DNA of 59,436 bases. Source: Bacteroidota bacterium (GTDB taxonomy: Bacteria > Bacteroidota > Bacteroidia > JAFLBG01). The notes beneath the pieces are model-generated. The model saw nothing but the letters and a program-made list of their open reading frames with translations. It searched no databases and was not told the DNA's origin. Both the position numbers and the translations under genes were made by a program. Positions 26,854-35,961 of the stretch are shown here, piece after piece. The stretch lies in NCBI GenBank assembly GCA_017303975.1, contig JAFLBG010000018.1:1-59436 (forward strand). The letters are read 5' to 3'. The first letter of the stretch is position 1. The number at the start of each line of letters is the position of its first letter.

Positions 26854-27762
26854 ATGAAAAAACAATTTAAAACAGCAATTTTAGCATCAATAGGAGCTTT
26901 TGTGGTGTCTTGTAATTCTAACAAAGGGTCAGCAGATTTTGAAAAAACGGAATCTGGTTTGGAGTACAAATTTTATTCTCAAAATAAAGAGGGCGTAAAA
27001 CCTAAAGAAGGCGATTTTATAAAGGTAATTATGCAATACAAAACATCTAAAGATTCTGTGCTTTTTAAATCGGCTCAAGTTGCCATGGATGGTAGCGGAG
27101 CAATTGAGTTTCCTGTTGCAAAAGCACCGTTTAAAGGTAGTTTTGAAGAAGGCTTGGCAATGATGAGTGTTGGAGATAGTGCAAGTTTTAAAGTAAGCGC
27201 AGATTCTTTGTATTTGCTTGCTTTTAAAGCAAAGGAGCTACCTGCATTTATTGATAAAGGAAGTTTGTTGACATTTGATGTTAAGTTAGTTAGCATTCGT
27301 AGCAAAGAAGAGGTAATGAAAGAGCAAGAAATGGCAATGCAAAAGCAAGCCGCAGAAGCAGAAAAACGTAAAACTCAAGAGCCGCTTGAAATAGAAGCCT
27401 ATATAAAAACAAATAATATTACCACTAAACCTACTGCAAGTGGTTTGTATGTTATCGAAAAAACAAAAGGAACTGGAGCGCAAGTTTTGAAAGGTTCTAT
27501 GGTGCAAGTACATTATACCGGTATGTTTTTAGATGGAAATACATTTGATTCTTCTATTGATAGAGGGCAGCCAATCGAATTTTCGGTTGGGCAAGGTCAA
27601 GTTATTCCGGGATGGGATGAAGGATTACAATTAATGAAAGTAGGTGGGAAAGCTACTTTTTTAATACCTTCTAATTTGGCTTATGGCGAAATGGGGTCTC
27701 AAGGAGCCATTCCCCCATATTCTCCGTTGTTGTTTGATGTTGAGGTTGTTGGGGTTAAATAA
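26854..27762 (+). CDS. FKBP-type isomerase lipoprotein
   Basis: 302 residues from ATG 26854 (MKKQFKTAILASIGAF), with lipobox VVSC. The N-terminal degenerate FKBP-like half (YKFYSQNKEG, APFKGSFEEGLAMMSVGDSA) is joined through a charged helix (KEQEMAMQKQAAEAEKRK) to a canonical FKBP domain: VHYTGMFLDGNTFDSSIDRG, PIEFSVGQGQVIPGWDEGLQ, FLIPSNLAYGEMG. The VIPGW and F-D-S-S residues of the active pocket are intact, so this one should be an active periplasmic isomerase. Confidence 0.85.
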   Translation: MKKQFKTAILASIGAFVVSCNSNKGSADFEKTESGLEYKFYSQNKEGVKPKEGDFIKVIMQYKTSKDSVLFKSAQVAMDGSGAIEFPVAKAPFKGSFEEGLAMMSVGDSASFKVSADSLYLLAFKAKELPAFIDKGSLLTFDVKLVSIRSKEEVMKEQEMAMQKQAAEAEKRKTQEPLEIEAYIKTNNITTKPTASGLYVIEKTKGTGAQVLKGSMVQVHYTGMFLDGNTFDSSIDRGQPIEFSVGQGQVIPGWDEGLQLMKVGGKATFLIPSNLAYGEMGSQGAIPPYSPLLFDVEVVGVK

Positions 27763-27793
27763 TTTGTATACAAGTACATTTAAATTGTAAAAA

Positions 27794-29047
27794 ATGCGAA
27801 AAATAGTTTTTCTTCTGCTTGCACTGGTTGTTTCTTTCACTAGTTTCTCACAAAAAAAGATAAAGAAAAAAAAGGTTAAAAAGCCTGTACTTGTTAGTAC
27901 TGCAAGTGGACTGAAATATTCTATTGTTCAAAAAGGAAATGGAGCTCAACCTCAAGCCGGAGATTTAGTAAATGTGCATTATGTAGGACGACTTACCAAC
28001 GATACTATTTTTGATAGCTCGGTAGAACGAGGACAACCTTTTGCGTTTAAGCTGGGAGTGGGGCAAGTTATAAAAGGATGGGATGAAATTGTGGCGTTGT
28101 TGCATGTTGGCGACAAGGCCAATGTTACAATTCCTCCCGATTTAGCTTACGGTTCTAATCCGGTAGGAACAATTCCTGCCAATTCAACCTTGCTTTTTGA
28201 GGTTGAGTTGTTAGATATGATACCCGCCCCAAAACCTGCGGCTGTTACTAAGTCAATGGATACAATAACCACTGCAAGTGGCTTAAAGTATATTATGTTA
28301 AAGAAAAACCCCAATGGAGTATTGCCTCAAAAAGGTGATAAGCTTACAGTTCATTATTCGGGTTTTTTAACGGATGGTCAGTTGTTCGATTCTTCTGTTG
28401 AAAGAGCTAAACCATTTGAGTTTAAAATAGGAGCGAGCAGAGTAATTAAAGGTTGGGAGGAAGGGTTTACCTATTTGCGTCAAGGCGAAAGGGCGAAGTT
28501 TATTATTCCACATGCACTTGCCTATGGAGAAAAAGGAATGGGGATAATTCCAGCTAAATCTGATTTAATTTTTGATGTAGAGTTGCTCTTGGTTACTCCA
28601 CGTAAAGCTCCAAAACCATATGATATTGCAGGATTAGAGGTTAAAACTACCGAAAGTGGTTTAAAATACATTCGTGTAAAGGAAAATCCTAACGGTCCAT
28701 TGGTAGTTCCTGGAAATGTTGTAATGGCACATTATACAGGATTTCTGGAGGATAGCACCATGTTCGACTCGACTGTTGATTTGGGCAAACCCTTTCAGTT
28801 TGTAATTGGAAAAAATCAAGTTATTAAGGGGTGGGAAGAAGCATTTTTATTGATGCGAATAGGAGAAAAATATAGAATTATTATTCCTCCTGCTTTAGCC
28901 TATGGAGAAAAGGGAAAAGCTCCGGCAATTAAACCAAATTCAACTTTAATATTTGATGTGGAAATTATGTCTGCTTTCGACCCTGTAAAACCTAAAAGTG
29001 ATGATCATGGTGGGCATGACCATAGCGATCCTAATCACAAACATTAA
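27794..29047 (+). CDS. Secreted protein with three tandem FKBP domains and a His-rich tail
   Basis: 417 residues with a signal peptide (MRKIVFLLLALVVSFTSFSQ) and a Lys-rich linker. FKBP domains occur at about 38-145, 155-265 and 275-390, each starting with TxSGLKY and holding VHYxGxL, FDSSVER/FDSTVDL, a VIKGW motif and an ALAYGEKG-type loop. The C-terminus (DDHGGHDHSDPNHKH) could bind metal, as in SlyD. It is fourth in the run of FKBP genes, 31 bp after the previous one. Probable periplasmic chaperone/isomerase. Confidence 0.87.
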   Translation: MRKIVFLLLALVVSFTSFSQKKIKKKKVKKPVLVSTASGLKYSIVQKGNGAQPQAGDLVNVHYVGRLTNDTIFDSSVERGQPFAFKLGVGQVIKGWDEIVALLHVGDKANVTIPPDLAYGSNPVGTIPANSTLLFEVELLDMIPAPKPAAVTKSMDTITTASGLKYIMLKKNPNGVLPQKGDKLTVHYSGFLTDGQLFDSSVERAKPFEFKIGASRVIKGWEEGFTYLRQGERAKFIIPHALAYGEKGMGIIPAKSDLIFDVELLLVTPRKAPKPYDIAGLEVKTTESGLKYIRVKENPNGPLVVPGNVVMAHYTGFLEDSTMFDSTVDLGKPFQFVIGKNQVIKGWEEAFLLMRIGEKYRIIIPPALAYGEKGKAPAIKPNSTLIFDVEIMSAFDPVKPKSDDHGGHDHSDPNHKH

Positions 29048-29158
29048 TTCTAGAGTACACGTGTTTTTAGTCTAATTTTTAGTATATTGATGTGTTAAAC
29101 TAAAACTTTAATACAATCTTGTAAATAATTGATTTGTAGTTTTTTATTATTTTAAAAT

Positions 29159-30697
29159 ATGGCTATGCAGTTGTTGGGATCGATACTTAAAAGTACAATA
29201 GACCTAAATCGAAAATTGCCGAAATTTCCGAGGAAAGATGCATTTAAGGTTCAAACAAATACACTTACTAAACTACTAACAAAAGCACAAGCTACCGCTT
29301 TCGGAGAACACTATAATTTTAATGCACTATTACGTTCCAAAGATATTGTAGGCGATTTTCAAAAAAGTGTTCCTACGCACGATTATAATTCCATATTTCA
29401 AAAATGGTGGTACCGGGCTATTAATGGAGAGCCATTTGTTTGCTGGCCTGAACAAGTCAAATTTTTTGCGTTAAGTTCCGGCACGTCCGAGGCGTCTAGC
29501 AAATACATTCCTGTTACAAAGGATATGATAAAGGCTATACGTAAAACGAGTATGCGGCAAATTTTAACCATGTCGCATTATAATTTACCCAAAGAACATT
29601 TTCAACGTGGAATATTAATGTTAGGCGGAAGCACACATTTAAACTATAACGGAACGTATTTTGAAGGCGATTTAAGTGGAATATCTACCGGTAATTTACC
29701 TTTTTGGTTTCAATATTTTTATAAGCCGGGAAGGCGAATTGCAAAAGAGCGAGATTGGAACTCCAAATTAGACGAAATTACAAAAAGTGCAAAAGATTGG
29801 GATATTGGTGTAGTATCTGGTGTGCCGGCATGGATGCAAATACTTTTTGAACGAATTATAGCTCATTACAAGCTAAACAATATACATGAAATTTGGCCCA
29901 ACTTGCTTATTTACGCGCACGGAGGTGTTTCATTTACTCCATATAAAAAAGGGTTTGAAAAGCTTTTGGGTAAACCAATGATATATTTGGAAACATATTT
30001 GGCTTCCGAAGGTTTTATTGCGTATCAAGAACGACCTAATTCCGAGGGAATGCGTTTGGTGCTCGATAATGGAATTTTTTATGAATTTGTGCCATTTAAT
30101 GAGAACAATTTTGATGGCGATGGCAATATGATTCAAAATCCGGAGACACTTACCGTAGAAAATGTCAAAGAAAATCAAGAGTATGCAATACTACTTTCAA
30201 CCTGCTCAGGTGCTTGGCGTTATTTAATTGGAGATACTATAAAATTTACTTCCTTAGAATATGGCGAAATTGTAATTACCGGTAGAACCAAGCATTTTTT
30301 GAGCTTGTGCGGAGAGCATCTTTCGCAAGATAACATGAATAGAGCCATAAAAATGGTGGAAGATGAATTAAATATTGTGATTAGAGAGTTTAGTGTTGCC
30401 GGAATTAACTACGAAAATTTATTTGCTCACAAATGGTATATTGGAACAGATGATAAAGTAGATACTTCTGTTTTAAAGGAGAAAATTGACTCTAATTTGA
30501 AAGCGTTAAACGATGATTACCGAGTGGAGCGTATTGCAGCGTTGAAAGATATATTGATAGAAGTGCTTCCATCGGCAGTTTTTTATGATTTTATGCGTTC
30601 AAAAGGCAAGGAGGGGGGGCAAAATAAATTTCCACGGGTTTTGAAAAAAAATCAGCTGACAGATTGGGAAGCTTTCTTAGCCAAATTAACTAAATAA
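29159..30697 (+). CDS. GH3-family acyl-acid amide synthetase
   Basis: 512 residues of the ANL adenylating superfamily, GH3 branch. Signatures: VKFFALSSGTSEASSKYIPVT (nucleotide-binding SSGTS), MLGGSTHLNYNGTYFEGDLSGIS, SEGFIAYQERP, YRLI-type GAWRYLIGDTIKFTS, and GRTKHFLSLCGEHLS. Plant GH3 proteins conjugate hormones to amino acids; the bacterial substrates are unknown. The stop is followed after one base by the ATG of a LysE-type exporter, so the two are almost certainly co-translated and may handle the same product. Confidence 0.88.
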   Translation: MAMQLLGSILKSTIDLNRKLPKFPRKDAFKVQTNTLTKLLTKAQATAFGEHYNFNALLRSKDIVGDFQKSVPTHDYNSIFQKWWYRAINGEPFVCWPEQVKFFALSSGTSEASSKYIPVTKDMIKAIRKTSMRQILTMSHYNLPKEHFQRGILMLGGSTHLNYNGTYFEGDLSGISTGNLPFWFQYFYKPGRRIAKERDWNSKLDEITKSAKDWDIGVVSGVPAWMQILFERIIAHYKLNNIHEIWPNLLIYAHGGVSFTPYKKGFEKLLGKPMIYLETYLASEGFIAYQERPNSEGMRLVLDNGIFYEFVPFNENNFDGDGNMIQNPETLTVENVKENQEYAILLSTCSGAWRYLIGDTIKFTSLEYGEIVITGRTKHFLSLCGEHLSQDNMNRAIKMVEDELNIVIREFSVAGINYENLFAHKWYIGTDDKVDTSVLKEKIDSNLKALNDDYRVERIAALKDILIEVLPSAVFYDFMRSKGKEGGQNKFPRVLKKNQLTDWEAFLAKLTK

Positions 30698-30698
30698 G

Positions 30699-31331
30699 AT
30701 GATTAGTGCAGTTTTAGAAGGCATTTTACTTGGCTTAACATTGGCAATGTTAATTGGTCCCGCTTTTTTTGCTTTGCTAGACACTAGTTTAACCAACGGA
30801 TTTAAAATTGGTGTAGCGTTGGCTTTTGGTATATTTCTTAGCGATTTGTTTTGCATCATATTGGCTTATTTAGGTTTTTTACAGTTTATTGATAATCCAA
30901 TCTATAAAATGGAAATAGGCATTGTTGGGGGCTTTATTCTTGTGTTGTTTGGGTTGTATAATATGTTGGGTAAAAAAACACTAAAACAATCGTCTGCCGC
31001 TTCTAGTTTTGGGAAATCGATATCGGTGGTGGTGATAAAAGGCTTTTTTTTAAACCTATTTAATCCATTTGTAATACTATTTTGGGTAGGTGTAGTTACG
31101 CTGGCCGGGTCTAGATTCGAGTCTTCAAAAATTAATGCAATTGTGTTTTTTGTAGCATCTCTCATTACCATTTTTGCAACAGATGTGGTAAAATGCTTTG
31201 TTGCTCGAAAAATTAAAAACTACCTAAACGCTACTGTACTTTTGTGGGTAAATAGAGTGTCAGGGTTAATACTTGTAATATTTGGACTCGTATTGGCAAT
31301 TAGAGTAATAGCTCCTAATTTATTTCTCTAA
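30699..31331 (+). CDS. LysE/RhtB-family exporter
   Basis: 210 residues, about six membrane segments. The N-terminus has the family motif GLTLAMLIGPAFFALLDTSL (G-x-x-x-G-P), and FFLNLFNPFVILFWVGVV matches the conserved NPK-like segment. LysE/RhtB proteins export amino acids and derivatives across the inner membrane. Coupled to the GH3 ligase upstream, with a 1-bp gap. The 3' end overlaps the convergent pyrophosphohydrolase gene by 12 bp. Confidence 0.85.
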   Translation: MISAVLEGILLGLTLAMLIGPAFFALLDTSLTNGFKIGVALAFGIFLSDLFCIILAYLGFLQFIDNPIYKMEIGIVGGFILVLFGLYNMLGKKTLKQSSAASSFGKSISVVVIKGFFLNLFNPFVILFWVGVVTLAGSRFESSKINAIVFFVASLITIFATDVVKCFVARKIKNYLNATVLLWVNRVSGLILVIFGLVLAIRVIAPNLFL

Positions 31332-31706
31332 AATTTCTTTTATGTTAGGCTTAAAGTACTTTTCGCTTTTCAGCACTTTCCCATCTTCTCTATAAATAGG
31401 CTTTCCGTTTTCATCTAGTTTGCTCATGTTGCTTCGGTGTATTTCGTTAAAAACAGCTTCAATTTTGTCTTGAAGTCCGTGTTTTAAAATAGTGCCACAT
31501 AAAATATACATTAAGTCGCCTAAGGCATCGGCAATTTCTACCAAATCACCATTTTTGCAAGCTTCTAAGTATTCTTCATTTTCTTCGCGCATAAGGGTAT
31601 AGCGCAGTAAATATTCGTCTTGGGTTAGTTTAGAAGTTGGAGTAAAGTTGTTTTTTATGCTAAAAGCATCATGAAACTCTTTTACTTTGTTTATACTGTT
31701 CTCCAT
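31320..31706 (-). CDS. MazG/PRA-PH-superfamily NTP pyrophosphohydrolase-like protein
   Basis: 128 residues, all-helical. The metal-binding signature is visible: REENEEYLEA, then EIADALGDLMYILCG, the EExxE plus ExxD pattern of the all-alpha NTP pyrophosphatase superfamily. The C-terminus (KLDENGKPIYREDGKVLKSEKYFKP) matches phage and bacterial phosphoribosyl-ATP pyrophosphohydrolase-like proteins. Probably cleans up noncanonical nucleotides; the substrate is not known. One base separates it from the upstream Skp-like gene. Confidence 0.83.
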   Translation of the reverse strand: MENSINKVKEFHDAFSIKNNFTPTSKLTQDEYLLRYTLMREENEEYLEACKNGDLVEIADALGDLMYILCGTILKHGLQDKIEAVFNEIHRSNMSKLDENGKPIYREDGKVLKSEKYFKPNIKEILEK

Positions 31707-31707
31707 T

Positions 31708-32352
31708 TTATTTCTTTTTATTCTTTTGGTTGTATTGCTCGTTCAATCCAGCCACCACTTCGTTGGTAATATCTAGGGAATCGTTTGCAAATAGCAATTC
31801 GCCAATGCCCGAATACGATAAAACATAATTGTATCCTGCATTTTTGTTATACTCGTTTAGGTAGGCAGTAACATCCTTTTTGAGTGCCATGTTTTTTTTC
31901 TGAATATCGTATTGCAATTCTTGTAATTGGGCTTCCATATTAGCAAGTTCCTCGCCTCTGCGTTTCATGTCTTCGTCAGCGGCTTTGGCTTGGTCAACTG
32001 ATAAAAGCCCTTTTTGGATTTTTTCTTGATACATTAAATAATCATCTTGGTATTTTTGAGCTTTATCCTTGTAGTTTTTTTCTAACCAGCCTTGTTTAGC
32101 TTCTGCCTCTTTTTCTAAGTCTTTAACCCACTTTAATTTGCTGATAAGTGTATCTGTATTTACAAAAACTATTTTGTTTGGCTTTATCTCTTTGGGTAAA
32201 AGCGGAGTTAGTGTGCTATTAACTGTACTATCCGAGGTGGAAGTGTTTGTCGTGTTAGAAATTCCACTTTTTTTACCACTAAAGTGTAAATAATACAAAA
32301 ATGCAACTGCAACAAGCAGAACTACATTTAAAATGGTTGATACATTTTTCAT
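31708..32352 (-). CDS. OmpH/Skp-family periplasmic chaperone, membrane anchored
   Basis: 214 residues. An N-terminal membrane segment (STILNVVLLVAVAFLYYL) is followed by a Ser/Thr linker, then the Skp/OmpH core: KIVFVNTDTLISKLKWVKDL, long coiled-coil helices rich in K/E/Q (AEAKQGWLEKNYKDKAQKY, EDMKRRGEELANMEAQLQEL), and a returning strand YNYVLSYSGIGELLFANDSLDIT. Skp holds unfolded outer-membrane proteins in the periplasm. Unlike classical Skp it looks anchored rather than soluble. Confidence 0.87.
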   Translation of the reverse strand: MKNVSTILNVVLLVAVAFLYYLHFSGKKSGISNTTNTSTSDSTVNSTLTPLLPKEIKPNKIVFVNTDTLISKLKWVKDLEKEAEAKQGWLEKNYKDKAQKYQDDYLMYQEKIQKGLLSVDQAKAADEDMKRRGEELANMEAQLQELQYDIQKKNMALKKDVTAYLNEYNKNAGYNYVLSYSGIGELLFANDSLDITNEVVAGLNEQYNQKNKKK

Positions 32353-32509
32353 TGTCTAAGTAAGTTTTTGGTTTTAAAACGTGTGAATATACCGTTTTAT
32401 AAAAAGCTGGCATAAATTTTCTCTTTTATTTTCTAATAAGCGAAACTTTTACCGCTATTTTGAGTATAAGGATATTAACAGTCTTAAATTAACCACAAAA
32501 CCCAACCTT

Positions 32510-35500
32510 ATGAAGAAATTACTATTTCTTTTCATTGCTTTACCTGCATTTATTTTTTCACAGTTAAACACCAATTCCTACCAATCCAAAAGGTTGTGGG
32601 TAAAACTAAAAAATCCTAGTTTATCCATCACTAGCGTTTCCGGTGTAAGTCAAGAAGCTACAATTCCTGATGTGTTTACCAATTTTGGTAAATCAGTAAG
32701 AATAAATAAGGTTAGTAAGTCATTTACCAATATTTCCAATTTTCCAGCCCTACAAAATATATACGAAGTCGATTTAGCTTCGGTAAATGATGTTGGGAGA
32801 GCAATCAAGGTGTTAAAATCTTCTCCGGAAGTGGAATATGCCGAATCAATTCCGTTGGAAAAATTGAGTTATAATCCAAACGACCCTAATTATTCAGCGC
32901 AATGGGAGCTTGCTAAAATTAATGCATCCGGAGCATGGAATCTTAATAAAGGAAGTACAAGTGTTGTTGTTGCTGTTATTGATGATGCAATACAAATTAA
33001 TCATGCCGATTTAGCATCTAGTATTTGGGTAAACTCCTTAGATAATAATACAAATGGAGTGGATAATGACAATAATGGTTATATAGACGATAAGAATGGA
33101 TTTGATGTTGCCGATAATGATAACGACCCAAGCCCTACTTCTGCACAATTTTTTCATGGAACTCAAGTAGCAGGTGCTGCTGCGGCAACCACAGATAATG
33201 CCAAGGGTGTTGCCTCCATAGGATTTAAAATAAAAATAATGCCAATAAAGGCCAGTAATGTAGCCAATGCAATTACGCATGGCTACGAAGGTATTTTATA
33301 TGCAGCCATCAATAAAGCAAACGTTATTTGTTTGGCTTGGGGAAGTCCTGTTGCTACTGTTACCGGGCAAAGTATAATTGATTTTGCCTACTCAAAAGGA
33401 TGTGTAATTGTAGCGGCTGCAGGTAATGATAATACAAACGCAATGTACTATCCAGCGGCATACAATAATGTAATAGCTGTTGCTTCTACCAATAATGGAG
33501 ATGTAAAATCTTCATTTTCTAATTTTGGAAATTGGATAGATGTTTCTGCTCCTGGCGATAATATTTTTACAACTACCTATACTATGGTAGCAAATTCAGG
33601 TTATTCTACAGCATCAGGAACATCTATATCGGCAGGTATTGTGTCTGGTTTATGTGGGTTGATGTTATCTTATAAACCTGCAGTTACTCAGCAGGATATA
33701 GAAAATTGTTTAAAAAACAATGCAGATCAAAGTATTTACAGTTTAGCCGGGAATACCGCATATGCTGGTTTGTTGGGGTCGGGAAGGATAGAAAGTTCAA
33801 GTGCATTGAGTTGTTTGTTGGGTACACAGTACAATACACCAATTGCAGATTTTGAGGCCAACTATACAACCATCTATGCCGGTTCTAAAATATCGTTTAC
33901 CAATAAATCCAAACATGCTCCAACTTCTTATCAATGGCGTGTAGATACAGGTGCAGCTAATTTAGTTTCTCCCCAAACAAACTTATCTAATATTACATTT
34001 AAAACTCCGGGAGTTTATACCGTTACATTATCTGCCACCAATAGTTTTGGAACAGACGTGGAGGTTAAAACAAATTACATTACCGTATTGTCTGGACCAA
34101 AAGGGTGCGATACCTTGTATTGGGAAAATAATCCTTTTTCAAATAATCCAAATCCAAATAAATGGTCGGCTTCTTTGTGGACATATCCTGATGCAGCAGC
34201 AAGCGGTGGTCATGCGTTTGGTGTAAATAGTTTATTACACAAAGAGATTGCACAATTGTACGGAGTAAGTAACGGATTGAATTATGTTCATAGAATAACG
34301 TTGTTGCTTGGTAAAACAAGTGCACCTGCATCTAGTATTGCATCTAAATACATAAAGATTAAGGTATATGGATTGGATTCCATTACAAGAAAACCGGTGG
34401 ATATTAACGCTCCGGTAACGAATGTTCCTCTATCTACTTTGCTAAATGCTTCACCTTCCGGTATTAAAACTGTTATCATTAATTTACCTGCTATTAAAAT
34501 TCCATCTGTAGGAATTGCAGGTGTTAAGCCTGATAGTTTCTTTGTGAGTATTGCAATGCAGGGTGGTGGATTAAACGAAGGTAATTTGCAATGGGCTGCA
34601 AGCAATGGAGATACAATGGCGTTGATTGGGTCTAGTTTTGCACCAGTTCAAAATCCAAATGAGGATTTAATTTGGTATAAAAAAGCTGATAATTCTTGGT
34701 GTCATTTAAAGGCAAGTGGCGGCTGTACTCCATGGGATTTTATTTCGAAATCTCATATTCATATGTTTCCTCATATGACAGATTTAGCACCTGAAGTTCA
34801 GTTTACCACAAGTTCAGACACTATTTGTGAGAATGATTTTATTGTGTTTGACGCTACTAACTCAAAATTCAATACTTCGCTAGGTTGGGATTTTGGAGGA
34901 GGTAAGCCGAATGTTTCTTCAAGAATTGTAGATACAATTTATTTTACGAACAGTGGTTCAACTCCCAAAACGTATAATGTAAAATTGGTAGGTGTTTCAT
35001 CAGGGTGTGCAAATCTTACAGACACATTGATTAAAACAATAGTTGTTAATCCCAAACCACAAATTAATGTGTCTTTATCTCCCGGCAATTCAATTTGTAT
35101 AGGTTCAGGAGATACGCTTACGGCTGTGGCTTCAGGTGCTAGTTCTTACAGTTGGTCGCCATCCTCTGGATTGAGTGCTACAATTGGAGATACAGTAAAA
35201 ATTGTTCCGTTGCTGAATAATCAAACATACGAGGTTGCTGCAACAACTGCTAATGGTTGTTATGGGGCTACATCTTTTAATGTTTACTTAGATACGATGC
35301 CTGTTGCAAATGGAAATGTATCTGTAACCAATACTATTCCTAATCAGTTTATAAATTTAGATGCTACAACCAGTTCGAATGTAGCTACTTTTGTTTGGTC
35401 AATGCCTGGCGCAACACCTGCATCATCAACCTCTCCGCTAGCAACCATAAAATACACCAGCGCAGGAACGTATACTGTTAATTTGAAAGTAACAAACAGT

Positions 35501-35827
35501 TGTGGTTCCGATAGTTCATTCTCCCAAATAATTACAATAACACCTAATACGGGAATAGGAGAATGGTTTACCACCAAACACATTACCTCTATGTATAGTG
35601 CTGATGATAAATCAGTTTTCGTATCGGTAAATAATTTAGCAAGTATGGAAAATGCTACACTTGTTTTGACTAATCAGTTAGGTCAGCAAAATTATGTTCA
35701 AGCAATTGATATACAAAACGGTCAGAATAGCTACGCTGTGCCTGCAAGTACGTTGTCTAAAGGGATTTACTATTTAACAATTGGGAATGTAAAAGGAATG
35801 TATGTGAATAAAATTGTTGTACAGTAA
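32510..35827 (+). CDS. T9SS-exported subtilisin-like (S8) serine protease
   Basis: 1,105 residues with a signal peptide (MKKLLFLFIALPAFIFSQ). A propeptide-like region spans about 25-120. The S8 catalytic triad is Asp158 (VVAVIDDAI), His216 (FFHGTQVAG) and Ser372 (SGTSISAG), with oxyanion Asn306 (AAAGND). A D/N-rich calcium-type loop lies at about 178-200. After the protease come PKD/Ig-like modules (YQWRVDTGAAN..., SYSWSPSSGL, FVWSMPGATPA) and a C-terminal T9SS type A domain (LVLTNQLGQQNY, KGIYYLTIGNVKG). Predicted extracellular endopeptidase. The Asp motif is DDA rather than DTG/DSG. Confidence 0.92.
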   Translation: MKKLLFLFIALPAFIFSQLNTNSYQSKRLWVKLKNPSLSITSVSGVSQEATIPDVFTNFGKSVRINKVSKSFTNISNFPALQNIYEVDLASVNDVGRAIKVLKSSPEVEYAESIPLEKLSYNPNDPNYSAQWELAKINASGAWNLNKGSTSVVVAVIDDAIQINHADLASSIWVNSLDNNTNGVDNDNNGYIDDKNGFDVADNDNDPSPTSAQFFHGTQVAGAAAATTDNAKGVASIGFKIKIMPIKASNVANAITHGYEGILYAAINKANVICLAWGSPVATVTGQSIIDFAYSKGCVIVAAAGNDNTNAMYYPAAYNNVIAVASTNNGDVKSSFSNFGNWIDVSAPGDNIFTTTYTMVANSGYSTASGTSISAGIVSGLCGLMLSYKPAVTQQDIENCLKNNADQSIYSLAGNTAYAGLLGSGRIESSSALSCLLGTQYNTPIADFEANYTTIYAGSKISFTNKSKHAPTSYQWRVDTGAANLVSPQTNLSNITFKTPGVYTVTLSATNSFGTDVEVKTNYITVLSGPKGCDTLYWENNPFSNNPNPNKWSASLWTYPDAAASGGHAFGVNSLLHKEIAQLYGVSNGLNYVHRITLLLGKTSAPASSIASKYIKIKVYGLDSITRKPVDINAPVTNVPLSTLLNASPSGIKTVIINLPAIKIPSVGIAGVKPDSFFVSIAMQGGGLNEGNLQWAASNGDTMALIGSSFAPVQNPNEDLIWYKKADNSWCHLKASGGCTPWDFISKSHIHMFPHMTDLAPEVQFTTSSDTICENDFIVFDATNSKFNTSLGWDFGGGKPNVSSRIVDTIYFTNSGSTPKTYNVKLVGVSSGCANLTDTLIKTIVVNPKPQINVSLSPGNSICIGSGDTLTAVASGASSYSWSPSSGLSATIGDTVKIVPLLNNQTYEVAATTANGCYGATSFNVYLDTMPVANGNVSVTNTIPNQFINLDATTSSNVATFVWSMPGATPASSTSPLATIKYTSAGTYTVNLKVTNSCGSDSSFSQIITITPNTGIGEWFTTKHITSMYSADDKSVFVSVNNLASMENATLVLTNQLGQQNYVQAIDIQNGQNSYAVPASTLSKGIYYLTIGNVKGMYVNKIVVQ

Positions 35828-35847
35828 ATAGAGCGATATTTTAAATG

Positions 35848-35882
35848 AAAGCCGAGCTCCATATTATTTGGAGCTCGGCTTT
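35848..35882 (+). terminator. Rho-independent terminator after the S8 protease
   Basis: AAAGCCGAGCTCC (35848-35860) pairs perfectly with GGAGCTCGGCTTT (35870-35882) across a 9-nt AT loop, followed by TTTA. A strong 13-bp GC-containing stem 20 bp past the stop codon. Confidence 0.9.
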
Positions 35883-35961
35883 TTATTATAATAACCTATA
35901 CCTGTAAAACAATAAAGTTTGTAAATTGTTTATTGAGTGTTATATTTTTTTAGTTTAGAAA

